Positions 15,362 through 24,032 of a stretch of 39,471 bases of DNA are shown here, piece by piece. The DNA comes from Dysosmobacter segnis. GTDB taxonomy: Bacteria > Bacillota > Clostridia > Oscillospirales > Oscillospiraceae. The stretch is from NCBI RefSeq assembly GCF_014297285.1, contig NZ_JACOQI010000024.1, positions 1-39,471 of the forward strand. Reading direction: 5' to 3'. The notes beneath the pieces are model-generated. The model saw only the letters and a list, made by a program, of their open reading frames with translations, was not told the origin of the DNA and made no database searches. Within the stretch, counting starts at the first letter, position 1. Every line of letters begins with the position of its first letter. The translations under genes and the position numbers were made by a program.

Positions 15362-16027
15362 ATGATTATCCAAGAGAATACAATCATCCACGGCGACAGC
15401 CTCACCGTGCTCCGTCAGATGGAGCCGGAGAGTGTCGACGCAATCATCACAGACCCGCCCTACGGCATCAACTATGTCTCTCAGACGGGGGCGTCCATCA
15501 AGAACGACAAGAGCCCCTTCATCTGGTTCCTCTACGACGCCTTCCGCGTACTCAAGTCCGGCGAGGCTGGACGCGGTGGCCTGATCTGCTTCACCCGTTG
15601 GGATGTGGAGCAGACCTTCATCGACGCGATGAAGATCGCGGGCTTCAACGTCAAGAGTGAGGTCATTTGGGATAAGGTCTACCACGGCATGGGTGACACC
15701 AAGGCAGCGTTTGCACCGTCGCATGAGAACATTGTCTTCGCGGTTAAGGGCAAATACAGTTTCCCCGGTAGCCGCCCAAAAGACCTCGTCACATTCCCGA
15801 AGATCAACAGCTCCAAGATGGTGCACCCCACCGAGAAGCCTGTTGGTCTGCTGGCTAATCTCATCTCCTCGGTCACGAAACCGGGCGACCTCATCCTCGA
15901 CCCGTTTGCCGGAAGCGGTTCCACGCTGGTCGCGGCGAAGAAGACGGGGCGTCGCTTCATTGGCATCGAGCTGGATGACGATTACTTCGTCACGGCCCAG
16001 CGGCGCATCGAGGAGGTGCGGGAATGA
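15362..16027 (+). CDS. Solitary DNA methyltransferase (beta-class, N4/N6)
   Basis: 221 aa. Catalytic motif DPPY at 31-34 precedes the AdoMet-binding motif DPFAGSGST at 180-188, the order of beta-class amino-methyltransferases; SSKMVHPTEKPVGLLANLI is also typical. It methylates adenine or cytosine amino groups in a specific but unknown sequence. No restriction endonuclease is near. It lies between TerL and portal, where Mu has nothing. Likely protects phage DNA from host restriction, a functional counterpart to Mu Mom. Start after AAGGAGGTGAGGCGC; it ends in an ATGA overlap with portal. Confidence 0.92.
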   Translation: MIIQENTIIHGDSLTVLRQMEPESVDAIITDPPYGINYVSQTGASIKNDKSPFIWFLYDAFRVLKSGEAGRGGLICFTRWDVEQTFIDAMKIAGFNVKSEVIWDKVYHGMGDTKAAFAPSHENIVFAVKGKYSFPGSRPKDLVTFPKINSSKMVHPTEKPVGLLANLISSVTKPGDLILDPFAGSGSTLVAAKKTGRRFIGIELDDDYFVTAQRRIEEVRE

Positions 16028-17586
16028 GCCGACTCAAGCAGCTCGTCACCCGGCTTAGACGCCCGGATATGCGGGAGGTCGCCGTGGCGCAGGTCTCCGA
16101 CAAGTACAGTGAGTATCCCAGCAATGGTCTGACGCCTGTCAAGCTGGCTGAGATCCTCCGAGAGGCCGACGCGGGCGATGTTCTTCGGCAGATGGAGCTC
16201 TTTGAGGAAATGGAGGAGAAAGACCCTCACCTATTCAGTCAGCTCCAGACGCGCAAGAACGCCGTCACGGGCCTTGACTTCGAGGTGATTCCCTTCGGCG
16301 ACGAACCGCTGGACAAGGAGATCGCCGACTTCATCGAAGAGCAGCTCAACGGCATCGAGAGCTTCGAGGATGTGGAGAATGACCTGCTCGACGCAATCGG
16401 CAAGGGCTTCGCCGTATCCGAGATCCTGTGGGGCTATGACGAAGGGCACGTCGTGGTGCAGGACATCAAGACGCGACACCAGAAACGCTTCTTTTGGGAC
16501 ACACTGGACGATTCGTTCAAGGTGCGAACGAAGGACGTGCCGGAGGGCATCCTGCTCCCGGCGAACAAGTTCATCGTTCACAGGTACAAGGCTCGCAGCG
16601 GTCACACCTCTCGGGCTGGCATCCTCCGAGTTGTGGCGTGGATGTACCTCTTCAAGAACTACGACCTGAAGGACTGGGTCAGCTTCGCTGAGATCTACGG
16701 TCTGCCGCTCCGGCTGGGCAAGTACGCGCCGGGAGCGAGCGACAGCGACAAGGCGGCGCTCATGCGAGCCCTCATCCAGATTGGCTCCGACGCGGCGGGC
16801 ATCATCCCGGATGGCACGAGCATCGACTTCATTACCACGGAGAAGACCTCCAGCTCCGACCTCTATGAACGGCTGGCTCGTTACTGCGATGAACAGATCT
16901 CCAAGGCAATCCTCGGCCAGACGCTGACTTCCGACTCGGGCGGCGGCAGTTACGCACAGAGCAAGACGCACAACGATGTCCGGCACGATCTCACCGTCGC
17001 CGACTGCAAGGCGCTGGCGTCCACCCTCCGGCGCGACCTCATCCGCCCGCTGTGCATCTTCAACTTCGGCGAGGACAAGCGCATCCCCTACATCCGCTTC
17101 GACTGCGAAGAGTCCGAGGACTTGACGCAGACGGCGACAATCCTCGGCACGCTCATCGAAAAGGTCGGGCTTCGGATACCCACGAGCTTCGTCTATAAGA
17201 AGTTCTCCATCCCCGAGCCGGAGGAAGGTGATGAGATTGCAAAGCCCACCTACGGAGGCGGCATGGGCGGCGTGCTGCCGTTCAAAAGCGATGCGCTACT
17301 CTCCCTCAAGGCGGGAGCTGACGCGCCGATCGGCACGCAGCAGCACATTGACAGGCTCGCCGCCGCCGCGCTCCACAAGGGCGTGGGCAGCTTCAAGCGC
17401 GCGTTCGAGCCGGTTCTCAAAATGATTGAGAACGCAGACAGTCTCGAACAGCTCCGCGAGCTGATGGAGGATGACACAGCCGTCGCCGAACTCTACGCCG
17501 CGATGGATGTCTCTGAGGTCGAGGAGCTGCTGCAGAAGGTTATGCTCTACGCCGATCTTGAGGGGCGGGTGGTTGAGGATGGATGA
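16024..17586 (+). CDS. Portal protein (DUF935, Mu gp29-like)
   Basis: 520 aa. Recognisable DUF935 features: HLFSQLQTRKNAVTGLDFEV, a central segment KDWVSFAEIYGLPLRLGKY, and ILGQTLTSDSGGGSYAQSKT followed by HNDVRHDLTVADCK. The portal ring at one capsid vertex carries the DNA channel and docks terminase and tail. It starts in ATGA overlap with the methyltransferase and overlaps the F gene by 8 bp. Length is normal for the family. Confidence 0.93.
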   Translation: MSRLKQLVTRLRRPDMREVAVAQVSDKYSEYPSNGLTPVKLAEILREADAGDVLRQMELFEEMEEKDPHLFSQLQTRKNAVTGLDFEVIPFGDEPLDKEIADFIEEQLNGIESFEDVENDLLDAIGKGFAVSEILWGYDEGHVVVQDIKTRHQKRFFWDTLDDSFKVRTKDVPEGILLPANKFIVHRYKARSGHTSRAGILRVVAWMYLFKNYDLKDWVSFAEIYGLPLRLGKYAPGASDSDKAALMRALIQIGSDAAGIIPDGTSIDFITTEKTSSSDLYERLARYCDEQISKAILGQTLTSDSGGGSYAQSKTHNDVRHDLTVADCKALASTLRRDLIRPLCIFNFGEDKRIPYIRFDCEESEDLTQTATILGTLIEKVGLRIPTSFVYKKFSIPEPEEGDEIAKPTYGGGMGGVLPFKSDALLSLKAGADAPIGTQQHIDRLAAAALHKGVGSFKRAFEPVLKMIENADSLEQLRELMEDDTAVAELYAAMDVSEVEELLQKVMLYADLEGRVVEDG

Positions 17587-18319
17587 GTTCACCGCGCTTT
17601 TCAGCCGCAAGGACATGACCTTTGAAGAGGCGGTCGCGTACTTCAAAGAGCGCGTCCCTGTAACCGCCTCGCGGTTCTATCAGATCGCCGCCGAGTACCG
17701 CGCCCTCGCCTTTACGGTCAGCGGCTACACGAAGGCGCAGGTGCTCAAGAAGTTCTACGACGAGCTGCTGGCCGCGCTGGAGGATGGTAACAGCCTTGCG
17801 GAGTTTCGCGAGAATATGAACGACTTCCTCGAAGCAGAGGGCTACGAGGGCATCACGCCCTACCAAGCCGAGAACATCTTCCGCACCAACATCCAGACGG
17901 CCTACAATGTGGGCCACTACAAGCGGATGACCGAACCGGGCGTCAAGGCGCTGCGGCCCTACTGGCAGTATGACGCCGTCAACGACTCAAAGACCCGCCC
18001 GAGCCACCTTGCGATGGATGGGCGCGTGTTCATGGCGGACGATCCCATTTGGGACACATGGTTCCCGCCCAACGGCTTCAAGTGCCGCTGCACGGTCAAG
18101 ACGCTCTCCAAGCGCCAGATGGAGCAGCGGGGGCTGACGGTGGAGACCGAAGCACCGAGGGCGGCGCGGCTGGAGGATGGGCGCTTCGTCAACATCCTGC
18201 CCGACCCGCAGTTCGATACCAACCCCGCCAAGGTACGCTATCAGCCAGACCTCACAGGCTACCCCGAGCCACTCAAAAAGGCGTACCAAGAGCGCGAAAA
18301 GGGGAACACTCCGCCATAA
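17579..18319 (+). CDS. Mu F-like head morphogenesis protein (gp30)
   Basis: 246 aa. The Phage_Mu_F domain is clear: ENIFRTNIQTAYNVGHYKRM, KTRPSHLAMDGRVF, then PPNGFKCRCTVKTLS with the conserved cysteines. It is a minor head protein near the portal. Shorter than Mu gpF, as is common in Firmicute relatives. The ATG at 17579 lies in the end of portal; the frame upstream is a portal shadow. A 129-bp gap follows, the longest in the head genes. Confidence 0.9.
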   Translation: MDEFTALFSRKDMTFEEAVAYFKERVPVTASRFYQIAAEYRALAFTVSGYTKAQVLKKFYDELLAALEDGNSLAEFRENMNDFLEAEGYEGITPYQAENIFRTNIQTAYNVGHYKRMTEPGVKALRPYWQYDAVNDSKTRPSHLAMDGRVFMADDPIWDTWFPPNGFKCRCTVKTLSKRQMEQRGLTVETEAPRAARLEDGRFVNILPDPQFDTNPAKVRYQPDLTGYPEPLKKAYQEREKGNTPP

Positions 18320-18448
18320 GGCCACAGAGCCCCGCTGTGCGCGTTTTGCTCTCGGCAGGGTAATTTGACGGGTGCGGCAAATAAGGGGCGTGCGCACGCG
18401 CTCTAACGCCGTTTCCGGGCGGTTCGCGGCGACACCAAAGGAGGACAG
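18320..18448. other. Central intergenic region, candidate strong gyrase site
   Basis: 129 bp without a gene in an otherwise packed late operon. It lies within about 0.2 kb of the exact middle of the prophage (midpoint 18,520). Mu has its strong gyrase site at the centre, just before gene I, the same place. The stretch holds GCGCACGCGCTCTAACGC, whose reverse complement shares GCGTTAGAGCG with 599-609 near the left end. It could also hold a promoter, but none is clear. Confidence 0.45.
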
Positions 18449-19480
18449 ATGCAAATGGATGGTTTTTTGACCCTAAAAGGCGGCAATGTGGAGCTCGTGG
18501 GAGCGCCGGAGACGATCTTCGTCCTCCCCATCGGCCACGTTGTCAGTTCGAAGGGCGAGTTTGATGTAGACGATGAGAGCTACAAGGCGATGAAGGCGCA
18601 GATCGCCAAGCGCGGCGTGGATCTCGTCGTTGACTACGAGCATCAGACGCTCAAAGGGTGCGAGGCACCCGCAGCCGGATGGGTGAAGGAGCTGAAGCTG
18701 GAGGACGGGCAAATCAAGGCCGTCGTCGAGTGGACGCCCCGAGGGGCGCAGTACCTTGAGAACAAGGAGTACCGCTACCTCTCCCCGGTCGTGAATGTCC
18801 GCAAGGCGGACAACAAGGCGATCGGGCTCCACTCGCTGGCACTTACCAACACTCCGGCGATCGAGGGGATGAACCCCATCGTCAATTCAGACAATTTTGA
18901 AGGAGGACAACATTCTATGGACATCAAGAAGCTGGCGGAGCTGCTCGGTTTGAGCGAGGACGCCACGGAGGAGCAGGTCGTGGAGGCGCTCAAGGCTTGC
19001 CTCGCCGAGAACCGCAGCCTCAAGGAAGCGGAGAAGCAGCCGCCCGAGAACGTCGTGGCGAACAAGGCGGTCTGCGAGCTGCTGGGTCTGAAGGCGGGCG
19101 CTGCCGCCGAGGACGTGACCGCAAAGATCATGGAGCTCAAGAGCGGCACGGTCGACGGCGTCAACCTCGCCGAGGAGCTGAAGGCGCTCAAGCAGCAGAA
19201 TGCGGAGCGCGAGGCCAACGACGCTGTCATCCTCGCCCTGAAGGCGGGTAAGATCACCCCGGCGCAGAAAGAATGGGCTAAGAGCTACGCCCTGAGCGAC
19301 CCGAAGGGCTTCGGCTCCTTCGTGGAGAAGGCCCCGCAAATCGTGCCGATGGACAAGATTGAGCTGGACGACGTCAAGGCTCTCAAGAGCGACGCGCTGG
19401 ACGCCGACACGCTGCTGGTCTGCAAGCAGCTCGGAATCTCGCCCGACGACGTTAAGAAGTACGGTATGAAGGAGGACTAA
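18449..19480 (+). CDS. Capsid maturation protease I (Mu gp32-like) with scaffold C-terminus
   Basis: 343 aa. The N-terminal ~150 residues match Mu-like prophage I protein: IFVLPIGHVVSSKGEFDVDD, VDLVVDYEHQTLKG, GWVKELKLEDGQIKAVVEWT and EYRYLSPVVN, then LHSLALTNTPAIEGM. The C-terminal half is charged and helical like a scaffold. The protease cleaves scaffold during prohead maturation. The start has AAAGGAGG four bases upstream (ATG at 18455 is an alternative). An internal start at 18917 defines the separate scaffold. Confidence 0.9.
   Translation: MQMDGFLTLKGGNVELVGAPETIFVLPIGHVVSSKGEFDVDDESYKAMKAQIAKRGVDLVVDYEHQTLKGCEAPAAGWVKELKLEDGQIKAVVEWTPRGAQYLENKEYRYLSPVVNVRKADNKAIGLHSLALTNTPAIEGMNPIVNSDNFEGGQHSMDIKKLAELLGLSEDATEEQVVEALKACLAENRSLKEAEKQPPENVVANKAVCELLGLKAGAAAEDVTAKIMELKSGTVDGVNLAEELKALKQQNAEREANDAVILALKAGKITPAQKEWAKSYALSDPKGFGSFVEKAPQIVPMDKIELDDVKALKSDALDADTLLVCKQLGISPDDVKKYGMKED
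18917..19480 (+). CDS. Scaffold protein Z, nested in-frame within the protease gene
   Basis: 187 aa, made by internal initiation at codon 157 of the protease frame: MDIKKLAELLGLSEDATEEQ. A strong ribosome site, AAGGAGG, stands at 18900-18905 with spacing of about 11 bases, inside a coding region where none is needed. Mu makes its scaffold Z in the same way from gene I. The product is acidic and helical (AEELKALKQQNAEREANDAV), as expected of a capsid scaffold that shapes the prohead and is then removed. Confidence 0.8.
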   Translation: MDIKKLAELLGLSEDATEEQVVEALKACLAENRSLKEAEKQPPENVVANKAVCELLGLKAGAAAEDVTAKIMELKSGTVDGVNLAEELKALKQQNAEREANDAVILALKAGKITPAQKEWAKSYALSDPKGFGSFVEKAPQIVPMDKIELDDVKALKSDALDADTLLVCKQLGISPDDVKKYGMKED

Positions 19481-19484
19481 GATC

Positions 19485-19934
19485 ATGGCAAAACTGACTG
19501 ATGTGAGAGATACCCCTGAGATCGCCAACGGCGCAAAGGTCATCGCGGTGCCTGTGAAGGGCGGTACCACCATTTATCAGGGCGCACTCGTCGCTCTGGA
19601 CGCGAGCGGCTACGCAATCCCCGGCAAGAAGGCCGAGAGCCTGACCGCTGTGGGCCGCGCCGAGGAGACAGTGACAAATACGGGCGCAGACGGCGAGTTG
19701 GTCATCCGCGTCGCTCGCGGCGTATTCGTCTTTGACAACACCGCTACCGCTGCGAATAAGATCACCGCCGCCCATGTTCTCAAGCCCTGCTACATGGAAG
19801 ACGACCACACCGTCACGGCGCTCGCCACGGGTGCGTCTGTGGCTGGCACCGTCATCCGCGTGGATGACGAGGGCGTCGCCGTCGAGTGCGGAGGCTACAT
19901 TCCCGCTGCTGCCGCCGCAGGTGTGGGCGGCTAA
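19485..19934 (+). CDS. Probable capsid decoration/stabilising protein
   Basis: 149 aa, beta-rich, no cysteine cluster: GAKVIAVPVKGGTTIYQGAL, SLTAVGRAEETVTNTG, LVIRVARGVFVFDNTA. This is the look of small capsid-decoration and DUF2190-like proteins, and it sits between scaffold and major capsid, where Mu has gp33. The start follows GAAGGAGGACTAAGATC. The role as an outer capsid protein is inferred from position and composition. Confidence 0.65.
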   Translation: MAKLTDVRDTPEIANGAKVIAVPVKGGTTIYQGALVALDASGYAIPGKKAESLTAVGRAEETVTNTGADGELVIRVARGVFVFDNTATAANKITAAHVLKPCYMEDDHTVTALATGASVAGTVIRVDDEGVAVECGGYIPAAAAAGVGG

Positions 19935-19957
19935 TCGAGTAAGGAGGTACATCCATT

Positions 19958-20842
19958 ATGATCATCACCCCGCAGGCCCTTAGAGGCATCTATACCGCCT
20001 TCAACACGGTCTTTAACAAGGCGTTTGAAGGGCAGCATCCCACCTATGAAAAGGTCGCGACCGTCGTGCCCAGCACCAGCGAATCCGAGACCTACGCATG
20101 GCTCGGTGACATCCCCGGCATGAGGGAGTGGATCGGTGAGCGCGAGATCCAGAACCTCTCCGGCTCCGCCTACACCATCAAGAACAAGGACTTCGAGCTG
20201 ACTGTCGGCGTAGACCGCAACGCGGTCGAGGACGACAAGATCGGCCTCTACAATCCTTCCATTCAGATGCTCGGCGAGTCCGCCGCGCTGCATCCCGACG
20301 AGCTGGTCTACGGTCTGCTGGCCAACGGCTTCACCGAGAAGTGCTACGACGGCAAGACGTTCTTCGCTACCGACCACCCTGTCGGCAAGGACAAGGCAAG
20401 CAACAAGGGCACCGCGAAGCTGAGCATGGACGCCTACAAGACGGCGCGTACATCCATGATGAGCCTGAAGAACAGCAAGGGCCGCCCTCTGGCGCTGGTT
20501 CCCGATCTGCTGGTCGTGCCGCCCGCACTGGAAGCGGACGCCCGCGACATCCTCGTCGCCGACTTCATTAACGGCACGAAGAACACCATGCAGGGCACGG
20601 CGGAGATCCATGTGGAGCCTCGCCTCGCAAGCGACTCCGCTTGGTTCCTGCTCTGCACCAAGCGTCCCGTCAAGCCGCTGATCTACCAGCAGCGCAAGAA
20701 GGCGAAGTTCGTCTCCAAGACCAACGAGACCGACGACAACGTCTTCATGAGCAAGAAGTTCATCTACGGCGCAGACTCTCGCGGCAACGCGGGCTTCGGC
20801 TTCTGGCAGATGGCCTACGGCTCTGACGGCACCACCACCTAA
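19958..20842 (+). CDS. Major capsid protein (Mu gpT-like)
   Basis: 294 aa. Matches the Mu-like major head subunit: ALRGIYTAFNTVFNKAFEGQ, ETYAWLGDIPGMREWIGERE, YTIKNKDFELTVGVDRNAVE, LANGFTEKCYDGKTFFATDH and ALVPDLLVVPPALEADARDI. HK97-like fold expected. It forms the icosahedral shell. Length is close to Mu gpT (305 aa). The start follows AAGGAGG. Confidence 0.95.
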   Translation: MIITPQALRGIYTAFNTVFNKAFEGQHPTYEKVATVVPSTSESETYAWLGDIPGMREWIGEREIQNLSGSAYTIKNKDFELTVGVDRNAVEDDKIGLYNPSIQMLGESAALHPDELVYGLLANGFTEKCYDGKTFFATDHPVGKDKASNKGTAKLSMDAYKTARTSMMSLKNSKGRPLALVPDLLVVPPALEADARDILVADFINGTKNTMQGTAEIHVEPRLASDSAWFLLCTKRPVKPLIYQQRKKAKFVSKTNETDDNVFMSKKFIYGADSRGNAGFGFWQMAYGSDGTTT

Positions 20843-20871
20843 ACCGCCCGGGGCAGAAAGGAGGGCACGGC

Positions 20872-21327
20872 ATGAGCTACAGCACACGCGCTGAAGTACG
20901 GGACATGGTCAAGGATGACGCGCTCAACGCGATCATCGGCGACACCTTCATTGAAGACCCCGCCGAGCGTGAAGAGCTGGTCTCCCCGATCATCGATGCG
21001 GCGATCGCCGACGCGGACGCAGAGATCGACGGCTACCTCGCCAAGAGGTACGCCGTCCCTCTGGCCCCGGCCCCGAGGGTCATCAACAAGTTCTCCAAGG
21101 ACATCGCGGTCTACAATCTATTCTCCCGCATCGGCATCGACGAGGGGACGGATCAGAAGACCTACCTGAATCGCTACAACGCGGCGATCAAGTTCCTCAC
21201 GCTGGTCGCGGAGGGCACGGTGTCCATCGGCACGGAGACGGAAGACCCGGCGAGCGCAGCGGCGGGTGGTTTTAAGGTCAAGTCCAACAGCCGCCTGTTT
21301 ACCCGCGAGAAGATGAGGGGGATGTAA
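20872..21327 (+). CDS. Head-tail connector (DUF1320, Mu gp36-like)
   Basis: 151 aa. DUF1320 pattern: EVRDMVKDDALNAIIGD, IIDAAIADADAEIDGYLAKR, YAVPLAPAPRVINKFSKDIA, YNLFSRI. This family forms the helical adaptor ring between portal and tail. The start follows AAAGGAGG. It directly precedes the G-like gene with a 3-bp gap. Confidence 0.88.
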   Translation: MSYSTRAEVRDMVKDDALNAIIGDTFIEDPAEREELVSPIIDAAIADADAEIDGYLAKRYAVPLAPAPRVINKFSKDIAVYNLFSRIGIDEGTDQKTYLNRYNAAIKFLTLVAEGTVSIGTETEDPASAAAGGFKVKSNSRLFTREKMRGM

Positions 21328-21330
21328 CGC

Positions 21331-21828
21331 ATGGCCATGTACAGCATCCGGCTCGACGGCGACACGCGGGCGATGCTCCGCAGGATCAGGAGCTTCTCGG
21401 AGATCGACAAGCAGGGCATCAATGCGGCACTGGCTGAGGGCGCGCGCGAGTCGACGCTGGAACGGTTCAAGCAGAGCAAAGGCCCGGACGGGCGCAGATG
21501 GAAGACCTCCATCCGCGCCGCACAGGAGGGCGGCAAGACGCTCATCCAGTCCGCGCAGCTCCGCAACTCCATCCACGCCAAGTCGGACACCTCCGGCTTC
21601 GCGCTCGGCACGAACGTCAAGTATGCGGCGACGCATCAGTTCGGAGAATCGGGCCGCACCATCCGGGCGCGGAAGAAGAAAGCCCTCCGTTTTCAGGTGG
21701 GCGGCAAGTGGGTCACGAAGAAGCAAGTCCGCATCACCATCCCGGCCCGTCCCTTCCTCGGTCTCTCAGAGGACGATATGCAGGAGATGAAGGCGACGGT
21801 CGAAGAGTTCATCCAGAAGGAGGATTGA
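21331..21828 (+). CDS. Virion morphogenesis protein (Mu gpG-like)
   Basis: 165 aa. Pattern of the Phage_tail_S / gpG family: basic, with SKGPDGRRWKTSIRAAQEGG, TLIQSAQLRNSIHAKSDTSG, VKYAATHQFGESGRTI and a C-terminal RPFLGLSEDDM. It joins heads and tails. In Mu the G gene follows F, upstream of I; here it follows gp36, so the order differs. The start follows GAGGGGGATGTAACGC. Confidence 0.85.
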   Translation: MAMYSIRLDGDTRAMLRRIRSFSEIDKQGINAALAEGARESTLERFKQSKGPDGRRWKTSIRAAQEGGKTLIQSAQLRNSIHAKSDTSGFALGTNVKYAATHQFGESGRTIRARKKKALRFQVGGKWVTKKQVRITIPARPFLGLSEDDMQEMKATVEEFIQKED

Positions 21829-21832
21829 TCTC

Positions 21833-22330
21833 TTGCTCTACACGGAAAGCAAGCAATATCTCATCGACAAGCTGAAAGCGGCGGGCATCAAGTCCAAGCC
21901 ATTTACCACAGAGAAGGCTCTGGAGAAGAGCCAGGAGTCCCACATCGGCGCGGTCTTGTTCGAACGTGAGACTTTCACCCGAAACGGTTCCAAAAAGAGA
22001 TACAGAGACGAAGAGGGAACGCTGCACAAAAGGCGGAAGATCATGGAACGGGCGACCACGTTCGGCGTGATCATCGGCGGCTATACCGATGATGAAGTCG
22101 AAGAGATATTCGACCGCTTTGTGGCGAGTCTTGACCGTGGCATCTACATCGACGGCAACTTCGTCCCCATTGAGATTGAGGGAGCGGATTGGGTCGACAA
22201 GGACGACTCACTCCTGAAAGCACAGGTCGCCGTGCAGGTGATGATCACCTTCAACGGCGGCGTTTACCGCGACACGGGCTTCGCACCTCTGACCGATGTC
22301 AGAGTGACGTCCGTGGAGAAGATCACATGA
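21833..22330 (+). CDS. Tail terminator-position protein (gp37-like position)
   Basis: 165 aa with a TTG start at 21833; AAGGAGG lies nine bases upstream and no ATG or GTG fits. Alpha/beta protein: LYTESKQYLIDKLKAAGIKS, TTFGVIIGGYTDDEVEEIFD, DRGIYIDGNFVPIEIEGADW. It stands between G and the sheath, where Mu gp37 (tail terminator) lies. I see no direct gp37 signature, so the function rests on gene order. Confidence 0.7.
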   Translation: MLYTESKQYLIDKLKAAGIKSKPFTTEKALEKSQESHIGAVLFERETFTRNGSKKRYRDEEGTLHKRRKIMERATTFGVIIGGYTDDEVEEIFDRFVASLDRGIYIDGNFVPIEIEGADWVDKDDSLLKAQVAVQVMITFNGGVYRDTGFAPLTDVRVTSVEKIT

Positions 22331-22343
22331 AAGGAGCCTACAG

Positions 22344-22571
22344 ATGGCGACTAAAACACAGAAGCCGGAAGGCGCTGCCGCACCGGAGCTTGTGCCGATC
22401 GACAAGCTCCGTGAGCAGCACAAGGTTGGGCGTGCCACCTACGCGGGCGTATGCGCCGCGAATGGCTGGCGGCCCGGTAAGGCGATGACGGAGGACGAGT
22501 TCCTCGCCGCCGTCGCCAAGTTCAACAACAGCCCGATGAACGGGCGTAAGAGCAAGGAGGCGAGGAAGTAA
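22344..22571 (+). CDS. Small protein before the tail sheath (gp38 position)
   Basis: 75 aa. Contains LVPIDKLREQHKVGRATYAG and GWRPGKAMTEDEFLAAVAKF, an arrangement common in short proteins found just before phage tail sheath genes. Basic C-terminus. Start after GAAAGGAGCC; overlaps the sheath start by one base. Function unknown. Confidence 0.7.
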   Translation: MATKTQKPEGAAAPELVPIDKLREQHKVGRATYAGVCAANGWRPGKAMTEDEFLAAVAKFNNSPMNGRKSKEARK

Positions 22572-24016
22572 TGCTTAGAGATGTACGCAGCAACGTCACG
22601 GACGGACTGCTCGGCTTCGCCACGGCAACGGGCGACGGTCTGCACATCAAGATCGGCGTCTCCCCCTCTGTCACCGAAAAGCCCATCACCATCCTCGGCA
22701 GCATGGGCGCAAGCACCATCAAGTCCAAGCTGGGCCTGTCCCCGCTGGCCGATGCGGTCATGGACGCGGTGCAGGGCGGCGCGGCCCGCGTGTTCTGCAT
22801 CCCCGTCGCCGCGAGCACCGCTGGCACGATCGGCGAGGTCACGAAGACGGGCGACGGCGGCGGCAGCGTGACCGTGCAGGGCTCGCCCAACAACGCCTAC
22901 GCGCTCACCGTGCGCTTCACCGCGCAGGGCGGGCTCAACACCGCAGCCTTCGTCTACTCCATCGACGGCGACAACTTCTCGGAAGAGATCACCGTCCCCG
23001 TCACTGGCAGCTACGAGATCGAGGGCACGGGCCTGACGATCAAGTTCACCGAGGCGAGCTCGCCGGATCAGAAGCCCAGTTCCTTCCTCGTGCGCGACAC
23101 CTACACCCTCAAGACCACTGCACCGAGCATGACGAACGGCGATGTGCTGGGCGCGATTGAGAAGATCAAGAGCTTCAACGAGGAGTTCGAGTTCGTCCAC
23201 ATAGTCGGCGGGAGCACGGTGGAGCTGTGGGAGGCGGTCAGTGAAGCACAGAAGGAGCTGATGACGGTCTGCCACAAGCCCTGCTTCTTCCTCATGGAGG
23301 CCGCCTATCCCGCCGACGAGGCGGATGGTGACCTGAGCGATTGGGCGCTGCAGATGGAGGCAGACCGTAAGCGGATCAAGAACTCCGACATTCAGGTCTG
23401 CGCCGCATGGGGTCGCCTTGTGCGGCTGGACGGCACCACGCAGATTGTCAACCTCGCGGGCCTCGCCTCCGGGCGCTACGCCATGACGAAGGTGAGCGTG
23501 TCCATCGGCAAGACCAAGGACGAGGACGCGCTGGGCTTCCCCAAGACGAAGCTGCTGGAGCTGGTTCCCATCGGCTACGACAGCACCGTCATTGAACTGC
23601 TGGACGTCGCGGGCTACATGACCTTCCGCGAGTACGACGGCCTTGACGACATCTTTGTCTATCACACGAAGATGATGTGCAAGGACGGCAGCGACTTCCG
23701 CTATGCCGAGGATGTGCGTGTGAAGAACAAGATCATCCGCGAGACACGCAAGAAGGCGCTGCAGTTCAAGAACGACGACATCGACCTTGAGGACATTCAG
23801 GGCGAGCTGGACGCGCGGGCGAAGTTCATCAGCGTGCCGCTTGACCGCATGGTGGAGGACAAGGAGATCAGCTCCTATGAGACCACCGTGGACGAGAGCT
23901 GCTACGATACCTTCCTCGAAGATGAGACCATGAGCGTCATCATCCGCTACCTCTCCAGAGGCTACATCCGCGAGGTCGTTATCGACATCGGGCGCTCGGC
24001 TCTGAGCAGCAACTAA
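22571..24016 (+). CDS. Contractile tail sheath protein (Mu gpL-like)
   Basis: 481 aa. Sheath family features: N-terminal DVRSNVTDGLLGFATATGDG, LGSMGASTIKSKLGLSPLAD, a central variable domain (~100-180), VHIVGGSTVELWEAVSEAQK, then QIVNLAGLASGRYAMTKVSV and C-terminal FISVPLDRMVEDKEISSYET and RYLSRGYIREVVIDI. It forms the contracting outer tube, so the virion is a myovirus. Slightly shorter than Mu gpL. Start AGCAAGGAGG upstream, overlapping the preceding stop. Confidence 0.93.
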   Translation: MLRDVRSNVTDGLLGFATATGDGLHIKIGVSPSVTEKPITILGSMGASTIKSKLGLSPLADAVMDAVQGGAARVFCIPVAASTAGTIGEVTKTGDGGGSVTVQGSPNNAYALTVRFTAQGGLNTAAFVYSIDGDNFSEEITVPVTGSYEIEGTGLTIKFTEASSPDQKPSSFLVRDTYTLKTTAPSMTNGDVLGAIEKIKSFNEEFEFVHIVGGSTVELWEAVSEAQKELMTVCHKPCFFLMEAAYPADEADGDLSDWALQMEADRKRIKNSDIQVCAAWGRLVRLDGTTQIVNLAGLASGRYAMTKVSVSIGKTKDEDALGFPKTKLLELVPIGYDSTVIELLDVAGYMTFREYDGLDDIFVYHTKMMCKDGSDFRYAEDVRVKNKIIRETRKKALQFKNDDIDLEDIQGELDARAKFISVPLDRMVEDKEISSYETTVDESCYDTFLEDETMSVIIRYLSRGYIREVVIDIGRSALSSN

Positions 24017-24032
24017 GGGAGGAGGACAGGCA

